From assembly GCA_011799875.1 (NCBI GenBank), contig JAAAXO010000138.1, positions 56,542 to 120,541 of the forward strand: a stretch of 64,000 bases of DNA, read 5' to 3'. Shown here one piece after another: positions 9,922-20,899 of the stretch; positions within the stretch are counted from its first letter, which is position 1, and each line of letters starts with the position of its first letter. The position numbers and the translations under genes are program-made. Source of the DNA: Thinopyrum elongatum (lineage: Eukaryota > Streptophyta > Magnoliopsida > Poales > Poaceae). The notes below the pieces were generated by a model that was not told the DNA's origin, searched no databases, and was given only the letters and a program-made list of their open reading frames with translations.

Positions 9922-11456
9922 ATAATAATTTGAAAATACTTATTGAGACAAATATATGCATATGATTTTCATATTTACAATCTAAATATTTAAAACAATA
10001 TCCGTGGTCAAAGTTTTTCAAGTTTGACTTAAAACATTGTTTGAAACTATCTAAGTCAATTGCGACATAGTCACTCTCTTAAAGAAAAGCAAAGCGGCAA
10101 GCTGGCTCCCCACAAATCGCACAACACTATGCCTCCTTTGACGATCCTCACTTGTCTTAGAGATCCAAAGCGGCTTTGCTTTACCCCATTTATTTCTACA
10201 CCAATAAGCACATCCCATACATGTCATATTAAAAGCATTGTCGTCTATTCTTAAGGTAAATGAAGCAACCTGCGACTGTGACCTAGGCGGCCAGCGGCGG
10301 CGGCCGATCTACCCTCTTCCCCGGCTAGACCACGGGTCCCTTCTCCCTCTGTCTGTCGCTTCGGCACGGGGAGTGGGCGGGGACCCCAGGGCTCCGGTCC
10401 AGTGGTGGTAGGGTTAGGAATAAAGTTAGGGTTTGTTTCCGATCGGCGGTGGCGAGACGATGGCGTCACCATCGGCGTGGAATAAGATCTCCTCGCCTCG
10501 CCTTTGTTCTGTTCATGCTTCTTCGTATTGTCGGGAGGCGTGTGGAGGATGATGCTAATACGCAGTTGATTAGTAGCCGAGATTGTGAGTGCGAATTTTT
10601 ATTGGACGAGCACCAGGTAGGACAGATTCTACTGAATCTAGATTTGTACTTTAACTAATCTTGCATTATAGATTTATTGCTAAATTTTAATATATATAAT
10701 TGACTTAGCAATGTCCTTTGAGATTGTGTTTATTATATTTACTCTGTGCATAGGTGAACTAGTACTATACTATAGTTCGGCTTCCGGTAGCTTGGAGCCG
10801 AACTGGTACAGTTCAGCCGCAGGTAGCTTAGAGCCAAAAAAAGCCAGAGGTTAGCGATGGGCGACAATATCGGTCTGTGGAGCAGGTATGTGACCCGTCA
10901 CTGGAGTACTGTTCTGAGGCAGTGGTACTGGTCACACAACTGTCTCTGTTGCCACATTATTTAGCAGCCACTGTTCTGCCAGTCGCCACTGATGCCAGTT
11001 CCTGTTACTGCCGTGCACCTTTCCTGTAGAGGAATATTTGTTACTGTTGTGAACAGTTCTAATAAATCTCGCAGGTACCTCTAGACGTCTTCGAGCCACA
11101 GGTGAGGACGACGTGCCCGTCGTTCCCGGAGTCCAGGACTTCGGAAGTCTCACAAGGCGGTTGGAGATATAGGTTGTAGGTCTGGTTTAGGCGCATAGTC
11201 GGGGGTGTGTGAGTTGTGGTGTGCGTGTGTGTGGTGTGTGTGTGCGCGCGTCCGAACAGATGCTATAGCTTGTACTTAGTTGAGGCTCAAAAAAAATGCC
11301 GTGTCGTTGCTGGAAGGGATACCTGCGATTGAACCTACCCCAGCCACACTGTGGCACCAACGGCCAATGGGGGCTACTTGCCTCTGATGTGAGGAGAGAG
11401 AGTGCAGTGTCCAATGGGGGCTACTCAAGATCTCGGCTCTCACTGCCCAACAAATT
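9922..11456 (+). repeat. Duplicon copy 1 (modules a, b, c)
   Basis: Non-TE DNA directly downstream of element A. Module a (about 10060-10260) has GGCTCCCCACAAATCGC and a CCAATAAGC box. Module b (about 10850-11160) has CAGTGGTACTGGTCACAC and AGAGGAATATTTG. Module c (about 11320-11456) has CCAATGGGGGCTACTTGCC and AAGATCTCGGCTCTCACTGCC. The same order follows element B at 38554-39820. The segment also carries a GC-rich 5'-like piece of the retroposon family at about 10270-10500 and a GT-rich simple repeat at about 11204-11253. No open frame with a known domain was found. Confidence 0.75.
11204..11253. repeat. GT-rich simple repeat
   Basis: Irregular (GT)n with interspersed G and C, ending GTGTGTGTGCGCGCG. 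It is absent from the otherwise similar duplicon copy at 39650-39740, so it arose or expanded after duplication. Confidence 0.7.
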
Positions 11457-11504
11457 CTTTTTTTTTGAATAGGAAAAGGAACCAAAGGCGCCATATATTT
11501 CAGC

Positions 11505-12806
11505 TCATAAACAATTTATAGTATGAATTACAAAGCCCTCTGAAGTAGAATGTTGCAAATTTTGGAATACAGGACATGGCTTATTCCTATGAGCTGAGTT
11601 GACGCAACTGAAGGTATGCTCAACAAAATGGTTGAGAACCTGATGTGCATAGTTAGGGGAAACTCCATTTAACTCTCTTGAAATGTGAAACACTTTAGGT
11701 TGGAGTTCCTTTGTGTCTAGAACATATTCTGCAAGCTCCTTCCTGAATTCCCAATTAGCTTTTGTTGAAGAGATGCTTCTCTGGGCCACTGCTCTTGCTA
11801 GAGTCAAGTTATCAGTGAGAAAGGAAACCTGCCCAATGTTAAGGAGATTGGCAATGCGCGCTGCAAGCAAGAGAGCTAATGCTTCAGCCTGCAAGGGGGA
11901 TGATGCTATAATTTTGGAGGATTGAATCATTACATTGTAGCCATCGCTGTGCTCAAAGTCTTGTATATGTATTCCTATTCCTGTAATAGCTGCACTTGTA
12001 TTTCCTGGGACTTTTATATTGTTCCAAGAGGCATCAGAGAAAACCTTGGTACCAGTAATAAGTAAATCTGATTTGATTGTCTCTCCTTGCTTAATGATTG
12101 ATTTCGAGTAGCTGGAACTTGAATTTGTTCTGATGTGTTGTTCCTGCTCTGCCCACTTCAGTAAGGCTTGGCTCGATTTTCTTGCTTGTGCTGCCCAGAA
12201 AATTTGCATAAGTTCACCTGGCTTTCTTCCAAATAGGTTATCATTCCTGGACTTCCATAAACACCACAAAAAAGTAAAAACATTTTCCAAGGAGACATAG
12301 GGGTGTTGAATGGAAAGAATGGCTTGTATAGCTTCAGTTATGTTCCTGCAATCTTGAATGATAATGTCAATTCGAATGAATCCATGGTTGAGAGAACCAC
12401 GCAGCTCTAGCAAAGTCACATAGGAAAAATAAATGGATATCATCCTGCTGGGAACAGCACCTAGAGCATTGTTTACTAATTTGATTAACAAATCTTCCTG
12501 CTCTTTTACCTGTAGGGTTAGCTCTTCTAAGGATCCTCCATGCAAATGTTTGAACCCTTGAAGCCATGCTCTTGCTTTTCCAAACTTGATTGAGAAGGAA
12601 CTTTACCTGTGCACTTACTTGCCTTGGCCTGGGCTCACCTTGTTCCTGCATAACCTGCAAGCATGTCTTGTAGGCTGACTTTGAATTGCATTTCCCAGAA
12701 GGAGTGAGATCCCAGCAGAGAATATCCTTATTGTCACTTTGGATGATAGGAGTTTGTTTAATGACCGCAACTGTCTCCTACTCAAAAAGCATGTCGATGA
12801 CAGCAT
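11505..12806 (-). pseudogene. LINE ORF2 C-terminus: zinc-binding RT domain and RNase H
   Basis: The zinc-binding domain (zf-RVT type, about 12367-12660) has TFAWRILRRANPTGKR and the spaced Cys/His set CSRCC...HLFFLC. A frameshift leads into a 346-residue open block (11505-12545) with a plant LINE RNase H: Asp in KVFSDASW, Glu in LQAEALALLLA, Asp in FLTDNLTLA and a C-terminal HISRELN...NYAHQ box. The acidic D-E-D set is preserved. The stop is at 11505, about 50 bp before the antisense poly(A), so the 3' UTR is short. Confidence 0.85.
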
Positions 12807-14810
12807 TATCCCAAGCCTTTTGGTTTGGGAGCCATGAGTCTTTAACCACAGCTGGATATCTAAAATGGTTGTCCAGAATAGTTAAATTATCATAGATGGT
12901 TTGCCAAACTGGACACCATGGAGTGCTCCAAATAGAAATGTTCCCAGAAGTGATTTGATAGAAGGAATGAGCTTCGAGGATAGTTTTAACTTTTAGGATG
13001 GAAGCCCAAAAAGCCGACTTGGGAACATTAGAGCTAGCTCTCCAAAATCCCGAGTCAGGGAAATACTTGGATTTGAGAATTTGATGAAGATGATCTTCAT
13101 GATTTTCTACTATTCTCCAGGCTGCGTTGAGAATTAAGCCCTGGTTGAGAGCTTGAAGGTTTCTGATTCCTAACCCACCTTCCTTTTTAGTGGAGCAAAT
13201 ATCTTTCCAGGCTCTTAGGCATAGGGATTTTGCAATGGGCTCATCTTTGATTCCATTCAACCAAAAGTTCCTGATGATAGCAGTGAGTTTAGAGATGAAC
13301 TTTTTCGGAAAAAGGATATTGGACATATAATAAACTGGTATGGATGCTAGAACCGAATTGATGAGGGTGAGCCTAGCCGCATGTGTGAGCTTGTTAGCTT
13401 GATAGCCACTCAATTTTGAGCTAAACTTATCAAATATAAAATTGTAAGCTGAGACTCTATCTTTCGCAGGAAGAATTAAAGGATGACCTAAGTGGATAGA
13501 GCTGGAATCAATGTCTGGGACAGGAAAGATGTTCTTGATAGCTTGACACATGGCAGGCTGAACATGTTCGCTGAAAATAATTGCTGATTTGGACCAATTG
13601 GGAGTTTGCCCTGAAGAATTACAAAAGTTCTGGAGAACATTTGCCTTCATAGTAGCCTCAGGGATGGATGCTTGGCCACAAATTAGTAGGTCATCAGCAA
13701 ACAGAAGGGAGTGAATGGGGGGACAATTTCATCCAAGAGTTATTCCTGTAAGTTGGTTTTGTCTCATGGCCTGTTGCAAAGAGATGGAAAGGTCATTAAT
13801 GGCTAGACCAAATAGATAGGGCGATAGAGGGCACCCTTGTCTGATACCCCTGGCATTACGAAATCTGGCGTATGTTTGGCCATTTATAATCACAGAGAAG
13901 ACAGGAGAAGAAATGCAAGCATGGATGAGGTTGATAAAGTGACCATGCAGCCCAATATGTGAGAGAGCATCGATAATAAATTTCCATTCTATTCGATCAA
14001 AAGCTTCTGCAAGGTCAATTTTGATCATGAAAGCTTCATGTTCCCAAGAATTAAGACAAAAGGAATGAGTAATCTCTTGGGCTATAATAATGTTGTTAGA
14101 TATTCTCCTACCTTCAACAAAGGCTTGCTGAGAAGGATGGATGTAACCAAGTAAATGAGCCTTAAGCCGATTAGCAAGGGTCTTAGCAATAATTTTATAT
14201 ATAACATTACAGAGGCTAATAGGCCTGTAATCAGTCAGAACTAGTGGCACAAGCTTTTTAGGAATAAGGGATATGTGTGTGGTATTGATATGAGAGGGTA
14301 GTACACCTGAGACATAGAAGTTTCTTACCAAGGAGGTGACATCATCTCCAATCCAGCTCCAAGTTGCAATATAAAATTTTACATTGAATCCATCTGGGCC
14401 AGGTGAAGCTCTTCTTTTCATATCCTGCAGAGTCTGCAAAATTTCCTGCTTATCTTGAATGGTATAAGTAAAATCATACTCTTGGTTCTGAAACGGAAAT
14501 TGAGTTCCAATAAAAGGCCTACCAATGTTAGGATTTGGAGAGGAAAAAGGTGCCTGAAATAATCAACAAATGTTGGAGCTATTTTCTCAGGGCTGAAATG
14601 GACAATATTATTTTCATCCTTAATAGAAACAATAGTGTTTTTCCTTCTTCTTTTAAGCGCCCAGTGCTTTTTAGCTCTTTGACTATAAAATTCAGTTAAC
14701 CTGACCATGTTATTTTCATATTCAGAAATAAGAGAAGCCTCCAGCTTATGATCTTGAACCTGTGGTGGAAGCGTTTGAATCTGCTGGATCTTCTGCTCCA
14801 ATATGTTCAA
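12778..14810 (-). pseudogene. LINE ORF2 reverse transcriptase
   Basis: RT of a plant L1 element. The conserved order is visible: ASPGPDGFNVKFY, HISLIPKK with DYRPISLCNVIYKI, QQAFVEGR, KIDLAEAFDRIEW, GIRQGCPLSPYLFGLA and the catalytic FADD (13690-13701). Downstream lie the thumb segments LGHPL and SKLSGYQANKLTHAARLTLI. A frameshift at about 14418-14439 separates the RT start from its leader. A TGA at 13729-13731, shortly before FADD, interrupts the palm but the frame is unchanged across it. FADD itself is intact. Confidence 0.88.
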
Positions 14811-15703
14811 TTGTTGTTGGAGTGGTTTCTTTTTCCGGCACCATTTTTTAAGAGCTCATGCAAGATGAATAGTTCTAGCACAAAAATGTTTGTTGACAGA
14901 TTTTCTCCAAACTGATTTAGCATGGGATTGAAATTCTGATTCCATAAGCCACCAATTCTCAAATTTAAAGTTATGTCTGGGTTTTTATATTGCCCATCAG
15001 TAGAGATTAAAATGGGAGCATGATCACTGAGAATAATGGGGAGGTTAAAAACGTTAATATTTGGAAAGAGAGCACACCAGTCAGGATTCACGAAGCATCT
15101 ATCCAACCTTTCATAGGTAGCCTTAGAGGAGAAACGTCTGTTAGTCCAAGTGTATGCTGGACCACTATAACCTAGATCAAAGAAACCACAGTTTTTCACC
15201 ATAGAATGGAAGGCATATATGCGATTAGAATTAATATAGGGTGAACTCTTATCCATATCATACATGATTTCATTCAGATTCCCCATGCAAATCATAGGTT
15301 TCCCAGGGTTGTCATAAACAAAGGCGGCAATTTGATCCCATATCCGATCAGTCTGACGATGATACGGGTCACCATAGATACACACCAGCCCAAATTGTAA
15401 GCTAGTAGCAGAATTAAAAGCTGTGGCTAAGATAGTATGGAAATTAGCTGTGTGAACTGTAATATGGACCTCATCATTCCACATAAGCCACAGACCTCCA
15501 GACTTACCCCGACTAGGAACAACAATGCTATTATTCATGCCAAAACGTGAATTGAGATCATAGAACTTAACCTTCGAAGATTTAATTTCCGAGATGAAGG
15601 TTACCTGCGCTTTTGTCGACTAGATGAGCCTGGCAAGGAAAAGCATTTTGTGATTATAAAAACTCCTACCCATGCCTCGACAATTCCACACGACAAACTT
15701 CAT
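14807..15703 (-). pseudogene. LINE ORF2 N-terminus: APE-type endonuclease
   Basis: The frame opens with ATG at 15703 (MKFVVWNCRGMG), the usual start of plant L1 ORF2. Visible catalytic landmarks are WNCRG, ISEIK and LSDHAPILI. The box that normally reads GDFNEI is GNLNEI here, which replaces a catalytic Asp with Asn. A TAG follows ARLI near the N-terminus, in the block upstream of Met15538. Downstream the frame shifts into the RT block around 14807. Product role in the family: nicks target DNA to prime reverse transcription. This copy is not functional. Confidence 0.85.
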
Positions 15704-16170
15704 AGATGCCTTATGGCCAAGCACCGGTGCTCAATTCAGCTAGAGGAACTATGCTAGCAGCAGATCTTCAGAGGCTATAACAGCAGAAAAAGGCCGAAGC
15801 AGAGCCAAGCTACAGTAGGGATCTGGGCAGGGCAAGTTGGATAGAGAAGGGGATCTAGCAAGGGAGAGGCACTGGGGGAGATGAATCGGCGTCCCGAGCT
15901 GCAGGTGGGAGGCGGAGGAAGAGCACGCCGGCGAGGATCTGGTTCAGCAGTAACAAAAGGGGAGATCAGAAAGAGGAGATGGGGAAAGATCAGGGAGGGG
16001 AGACCGGAGGGGAAACGAGCAGGTAGAGGAACAAGATCGATCTTGAACGGGAAGAAGATCAAAGGGATGGAGGTGTCGGCATCAACGCCAGTCGCCTGAC
16101 AATCGCCGGAAATTCGCCACGGAGGCAGTCGTACCTTCTTGAAAGTACGAACACATCTCTTGTGTATGAT
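15704..16170 (-). other. LINE 5' leader, no ORF1 recognised
   Basis: About 470 bp upstream of ORF2 on the minus strand. It is GC- and pyrimidine-rich, resembling a 5' UTR, and its open frames have no CCHC knuckle or RNA-binding signature. It ends at the target duplication. It is either a genuine short leader or what remains after 5' truncation. Confidence 0.55.
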
Positions 16171-16184
16171 CTGCCCACCAAATT

Positions 16185-18053
16185 GAGACATGAGGAGAGA
16201 GAGTGCAGTGTCCTATGTGCACGCATGTGAAAGAGCGTGAGGAGAGAGCTGTGCACGCATGTCAATCAGCTGGAAAGAGCTGTGCATGCAGAGTGGGACC
16301 CGGAGGCGACAGAAGAGACAGCAGCTGCAGCCTAGAAGCAACCAGCGCCACATGACTTCACAACCCCTCTCTCACTCACGGTCACGGGATGGCATACCTG
16401 AATATAGAAAGGACCGCCTACGGGAGTCTAAGGGCATCTCCAGCCGTTCGGCCCCCCACGGTCACCTGATACTACTACAGTCTTTTTTTTGTTGCGGGTG
16501 ATACTACTACAGCCGTTCCGCCATCACATGCATGCACAGCTAGAAACCAACATGTCTAAAGCTGCTTGTGATCATTATTTGGCAAAAACAATCAATGCTA
16601 AACGTACTCCATGCAACAATCTAAATTTAATTTTTTCTAAAATAAATCTCTTGCAGCAATTTAGCTAAAAAAGAAATAAAAGAAATGTCATGAGGTACGT
16701 TGACAGGTCCTCAACATGAACAGCAGTAGCAGTAGCTGCGCTGTTACTGCTTGATTCAGTATCATGGATGATGTTTATTCTAGAAACAAAAATAATAAAA
16801 ATACTACAGTGGATGATCTGCGAGTGTGGCCTTTAAATTCCAGCAGCAAGGAGGGTGCGACTCTCACTTCACTTGCTCCTCACCTCCCCCTCCTCTTCCT
16901 CTCCCTCGGTAGCAAATCTCTGAAGGCTCCCTCCGTCCGGCGGCCAATGGTGCCGCCGCCGCGCAAAGATGGTCGTCGTCATCAAGGTGCAAGGGGAGCA
17001 AAATGTGATGGATCGACCGGTTAGCTGATTCGCCGGAGTTGTGTGCAACTGTGCATGCATGTAGGCAAGTCTAACGCTTGGCTGTTGTGTTGGTTCGTTC
17101 GGTTGGTTGTTTGTAACCAGATTTCATTTCTCCCACCGTACGTACATGTTCTTGAGATTAAAATCTCTCGGTACCAATATTAGCATGCTAGCTATGAATG
17201 CCAGAGTTACTATTTTTATGTTTGAATCCATCAACTTTCCACATCATCGCCTCATTTGAACGCATTTTCCCTTCTGTTTCAGAACTCGTAGAGCTGGCTA
17301 GAGTAAAACTCGCAGACCCAAATGTATGTGTAGCCTCTGTAAAATAAAATAAGATTATGTGTAGCCGGATGGATCCATGGCGCTCCGCCTGCTAGGACGT
17401 TCGTTCGCCCTCTGGCATATATGCAGTCAACTCAATCCTTTATTTATCTCTTATGGTTTATTCGAAACGATCGTGGATGCCATAAATACATATTCTCAAA
17501 CTACGGCACCGGCACCGAGTGATTTTTTTGCCGGGATGACGAGTTCGTCCGGGTCGAACAGCTACGGCTTCGGCTTGTCAATAGTACTATTAATCAGCAC
17601 CACCACCCGGTATGTGTTGGGTCGACGAAGCATTAGTAATGGGTAGATGCCCATGTAGGCACGGTAATCTAGGGTGCCACAATTGCTGACTCACAATTGG
17701 GAGTGGCAACAAATGGAGCAACGTGGTGGGTGGAGCAGTAGGCCTCCACTGCCTGGGTGTTTGGGTGGGCCGTCGTCGTCTCGGCTGCGGGGAGCCAGAT
17801 GTGACCTTGAGCCTTGGTGCTGGTTCAGGCGCCATGTTAGGGCATCTCCAAAAATGCCATATTCTCACACTACGGCAATACGTGGAGGGGTAATCACTCC
17901 CACAGAGACGGTTCATTGTAGATAAATTTTCGTACCATAGCCAGGGAAAAAAACTTCGTTCGAAATTTGCGAAATCAACGGTTTTCGGTATGGGGTGAGA
18001 AAATGTAATCTCTGCCAAAAATTTCGGTCAAATATGTACGTCTAAACACTGAA
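16185..18053 (+). repeat. Duplicon copy 2 (modules f and e)
   Basis: Module f (16190-16440) has AGAGCTGTGCATGCAGAG, GACAGAAGAGACAGCAGC and CTCACTCACGGTCACGGG. Module e (about 16530-18053) runs from ACCAACATGTCTAAAGCTGC to AAATTTCGGTCAAATATG. Module e recurs at 27405-28925 and 57675-58947. Its internal landmarks are AATAATAAAAATACTACAGT, a CTCACTTCACTTGCTCCTC leader-like tract, a possible splice acceptor (CCCTTCTGTTTCAG at about 17269-17282) and a GGAGTGGCAACAAATGGAGC block. It looks like the remains of a gene with introns, but I recognise no protein domain. Confidence 0.7.
16467..16512 (-). mobile_element. Minimal retroposition footprint (14-bp TSD around 18 bp)
   Basis: TGATACTACTACAG occurs at 16467-16480 and again at 16499-16512. 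Between them is an 18-bp insert beginning TCTTTTTTTT. An exact 14-bp direct repeat around a poly(T)-bearing insert is what an extremely 5'-truncated antisense non-LTR insertion would leave. The paralogous copy near 57388-57401 has a single copy of the site. Confidence 0.5.
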
Positions 18054-18330
18054 TCTTCTATTATTTTCTACTATTATACTAAAAGCATAATACGGGTAAA
18101 AAATAGAGAAATAGTCTAGAAAATCCCAAAAAAACAAAAACATCTAACCATCCAATTTTTAAAACAATTACCACCGATTAATTTGAACCGTAAGATTTCA
18201 TGTACCCAACCCACGAGATGATTCCATAACCAAACGAATGATTAACATGTGCCCCTGTGGCCCCAAAAAATAATGTTCCCCTGTGCATCGCCGTTCCGTT
18301 CGGTAAGAAAAAAAAGCCCTAGCACCACTA

Positions 18331-18493
18331 TGCTATCCCGGCCGTTTTGCCTATGCCTTTGCGCCGCAACCGCCGCAGCCTCCCAAGCCCCGTCCTTCCC
18401 GTGTCATCTCAGTCATGTGCATCGATCCATGCCGGCCTTCCCATTGACGAAGCAATGGCAAGAAGAACTGCAGCGCTGCGTACAGCTGGCCGT
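18331..18493 (+). other. Possible captured exon in the Helitron
   Basis: A GC-rich stretch in AT-rich surroundings starts with an ATG at 18331 (MLSRPFCLCLCAATAAAS...) and reaches a good splice-donor-like site, GCCGTAAGC, at about 18488-18496. The next open part reads MPAFPLTKQWQEELQ. No domain is recognised. The composition contrast and the donor site are the only evidence for an exon, so this is tentative. Confidence 0.3.
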
Positions 18494-19009
18494 AAGCTTC
18501 CTGCATTTCTGATTTCCTATCTCTACCAATGATTCCTCATTTACATATATTCTTAGTATGTTTGGTCAGTTGGTAGGGGAGAATTGTTTCTTTTAACATG
18601 TGTGTGCCAGTTCACGCCGGCGGTCCATCTGTTTGGCTTTGGCTTGGGTTTGCGCTGAATCACGTACATGATATAAATATGAGTTCAGGCTCAAATTTGA
18701 GGAATTCTTGATTGAATACGCTAGGTCCTCAATACCTTTCTTCTGTAGTCGACTAGGATGGCTTCATGAAGAGATTACTTTGACGGGAAATTTCAGTATT
18801 ACTTTCCTGGCTTATTGTTAACAAAATCTGACTAAAACTACAAAACATATCCGACTGTTGGAGTGATATACTAGAAAATCAACGCAAACATATCTTGATA
18901 ATAGTGTTTCGGCATATAAGGTGGAAAAAATCATCCACGTGCACCACGACAATCATCAAGTTTTTTTTACCACCCAACATCACCTCCTATGTCGGTCCAG
19001 ACGTCCCAA

Positions 19010-19676
19010 AGCGCGGCCACAGTAGCACACGCAGCTGGATAAACACTATGTGTCAAGTCATGGGCTTGGCGTCGGCCTTCTTGACCTACTCTTTGATATC
19101 TCTGTGCACAACTCAAAGTTCTTCTCTTGGCTGGTGCTTCAAAACAGGATATGGATGGCGGATAGATTGGAGAAGAGGGGTTGGGAAAATTGTGGCCTCT
19201 GCACCCTTTGCAGGAGGGCAAACGAGACAGCCGCCCACCTTTTCTTTAAATGTCGGCTCATGCTGCGTGTTTGGAGAATGGTCAAGGACTGGCTTTGATT
19301 AGGGGCTCTGGAGATAAACCAATGGGCGACGGAATGCAACGTCAAATGTTGGTGGACAAACATGTCCAAGCCCAATACTGTAAACCGGAAGGCCATGGCT
19401 TCACTCACTATGCCTGTCTGTTGGGTCATCTGGAATGGGAGAAATGCTAAAGTCTTTAAGAGGAAATCGACGACGCCATACTACATGCTAAAGTTTATCC
19501 AGGAAGAGGCCAAAACTTGGGTCATCGCGGGGGCTAGGCACCTGAGCATCATCATGCCGCGAGAGTAATTCATATTTGTTTTTTCCAACGGGCTATGTTG
19601 TGGAGCCAGTATTATGTACTCTAAACTCTTCTTAATTACTGAATGAGGCAAGTCTTTTGCCTCCGTTTAAAAAAAA
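19010..19676 (+). pseudogene. LINE ORF2 3' fragment with poly(A), inside the Helitron
   Basis: The frame at 19050-19298 holds the zinc-binding RT domain: FFSWLVLQNRIWMADRLEKR, then CTLC and HLFFKC. After a frameshift, 19362-19568 gives the ORF2 C-terminus (WVIWNGRNAKVF...), with a stop at 19566-19568. A 3' UTR and an A8 run end at 19676. The 5' limit is unclear and no target duplication was found. The sequence is a different LINE family from the one at 11457-16170 and has no RNase H domain after the zinc domain. Confidence 0.7.
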
Positions 19677-20392
19677 TCGTACTCTCAGTGTACGACTCAA
19701 CGATCGTGGAATCTTGGTTTGGACTGCGCAATCTTCATACATAGAGCATATCCTTCCTCCAATAATCCGCTCGCAACGTCGTCTCCTCCACCTTGGCTAG
19801 AGATAAATGCTCCCCTTGGAAATTCACATATTTGAGCTTGCCCTCTAGGGCCGCCCGCTCCATATTCCGCACCCAGGTGTCTCAAGCCCTCTACGGTTTT
19901 AAGGATTCCTCTTCAATAGTCTATATATACTCCTGCAGCAATTGCTAAGACAATTGCTTAGTCTAGGATATTGTGCTTTAGTCATATGGGGAAAATATTT
20001 TAGTTCCCTGGTAACAACTATATAACAATTTCCAGCAAGAAAACAACTAAATAAAAAAGTAATCATTGATTGCTGCATTTATTCTCCGGATAGCAAGCTT
20101 CCAACTGGATGAAATGCCACCTCCTTTTTTGTGCGTTTTGTTAACTATGTCAATGTTTTCATATTATTATTTCTTGTGAATGTTCCCAATTAGCTTCATC
20201 TCTGTTTTGCAATATTTATGCTTCGATCTTTTCTATAGAACAATTACATAATTGGCCCATCTTGATAATTATTTTCTCCATTATTTTTAGTGTATATATA
20301 TTGCTGGGCCATTTTACAATTCTTTCTTAGTAATCAAATTACTAGGCTGAAATCCTTTTCAATATTCCGAACACCAGTGTTGTGAATTTTAA

Positions 20393-20698
20393 TCATGTTT
20401 TGGTACTCGCGATAGAATCTCTCACATGAATTTGGCACTCTCTCCCCTCCCCTTCTTTTGGTGCTTCACCACCGGCCGCCGCAGCAGCCATGCCCCCTCC
20501 TTTCGTCGCTTCACCTCCGGTCGCCGCAGCAGCCAGGCCGGCCTGGCGGAATGCCAGCTCGCCACCAGCACCATCCAGTGACCATTCCAAGTCATAAGGT
20601 CCCCTGATCTGCAACTGCATCTCTACTTGTGCCTCCCGCAGTTCCTCCATAAAAAACTTGCAACAATCGAGAGAAGCATTCATTGAGTCTCCAGCCAT
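20393..20698 (-). CDS. Hypothetical 101-residue frame in the Helitron
   Basis: Open frame on the minus strand from ATG at 20698, starting MAGDSMNASLDCCKFFMEEL. It has a hydrophilic N-terminal half and an Ala/Gly-rich C-terminal half with a duplicated AAATGGEA/AAAAGGEA motif (two copies of a 15-16 residue unit). I do not recognise it. The GC-rich composition differs from the AT-rich flanks, which fits a captured gene piece. It could equally be chance coding in a GC island. Confidence 0.3.
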   Translation of the reverse strand: MAGDSMNASLDCCKFFMEELREAQVEMQLQIRGPYDLEWSLDGAGGELAFRQAGLAAAATGGEATKGGGMAAAAAGGEAPKEGEGRECQIHVRDSIASTKT

Positions 20699-20899
20699 AG
20701 CGACCTCCTCTTCACCATCACATGGAGTTTCTCTCGGTTTACTAGAGTTTTCCCCATGCTTTCCCTTTAGATCATGTAATGTAAATTATTTGATCTATGT
20801 TGTGAGATGTTTTATTTTGTTCAATGCTGAGAATTTTTGCTTATTTGGTACTTATTTTGGTGATCTGTAGAACCAGAACCTTGGCCTATAATACCCAGT

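Larger units (their letters stand above)
11457..16170 (-). mobile_element. L1-type LINE, minus strand, with target-site duplication
   Basis: Non-LTR retrotransposon with its 3' end at the left. The flanks carry CTGCCCAACAAATT (11443-11456) and CTGCCCACCAAATT (16171-16184), a 14-bp target duplication with one mismatch. The left end is T-rich (poly(A) tail in antisense). The order read on the minus strand is a short leader, endonuclease, reverse transcriptase, zinc-binding domain and RNase H. No ORF1 with a CCHC gag-like knuckle was found, so the copy is either 5'-truncated or belongs to an ORF1-less lineage. Frameshifts and stops make it inactive. It inserted into duplicon module c. Confidence 0.9.

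Noticed and set aside
16972..17023. Short frame beginning MVVVIKVQGEQ, reminiscent of the first strand of a heavy-metal-associated domain; also present at 27844 and 58139
   Set aside because: Only about 18 codons before a stop, no metal-binding or downstream domain sequence, and chance similarity is likely at this length.
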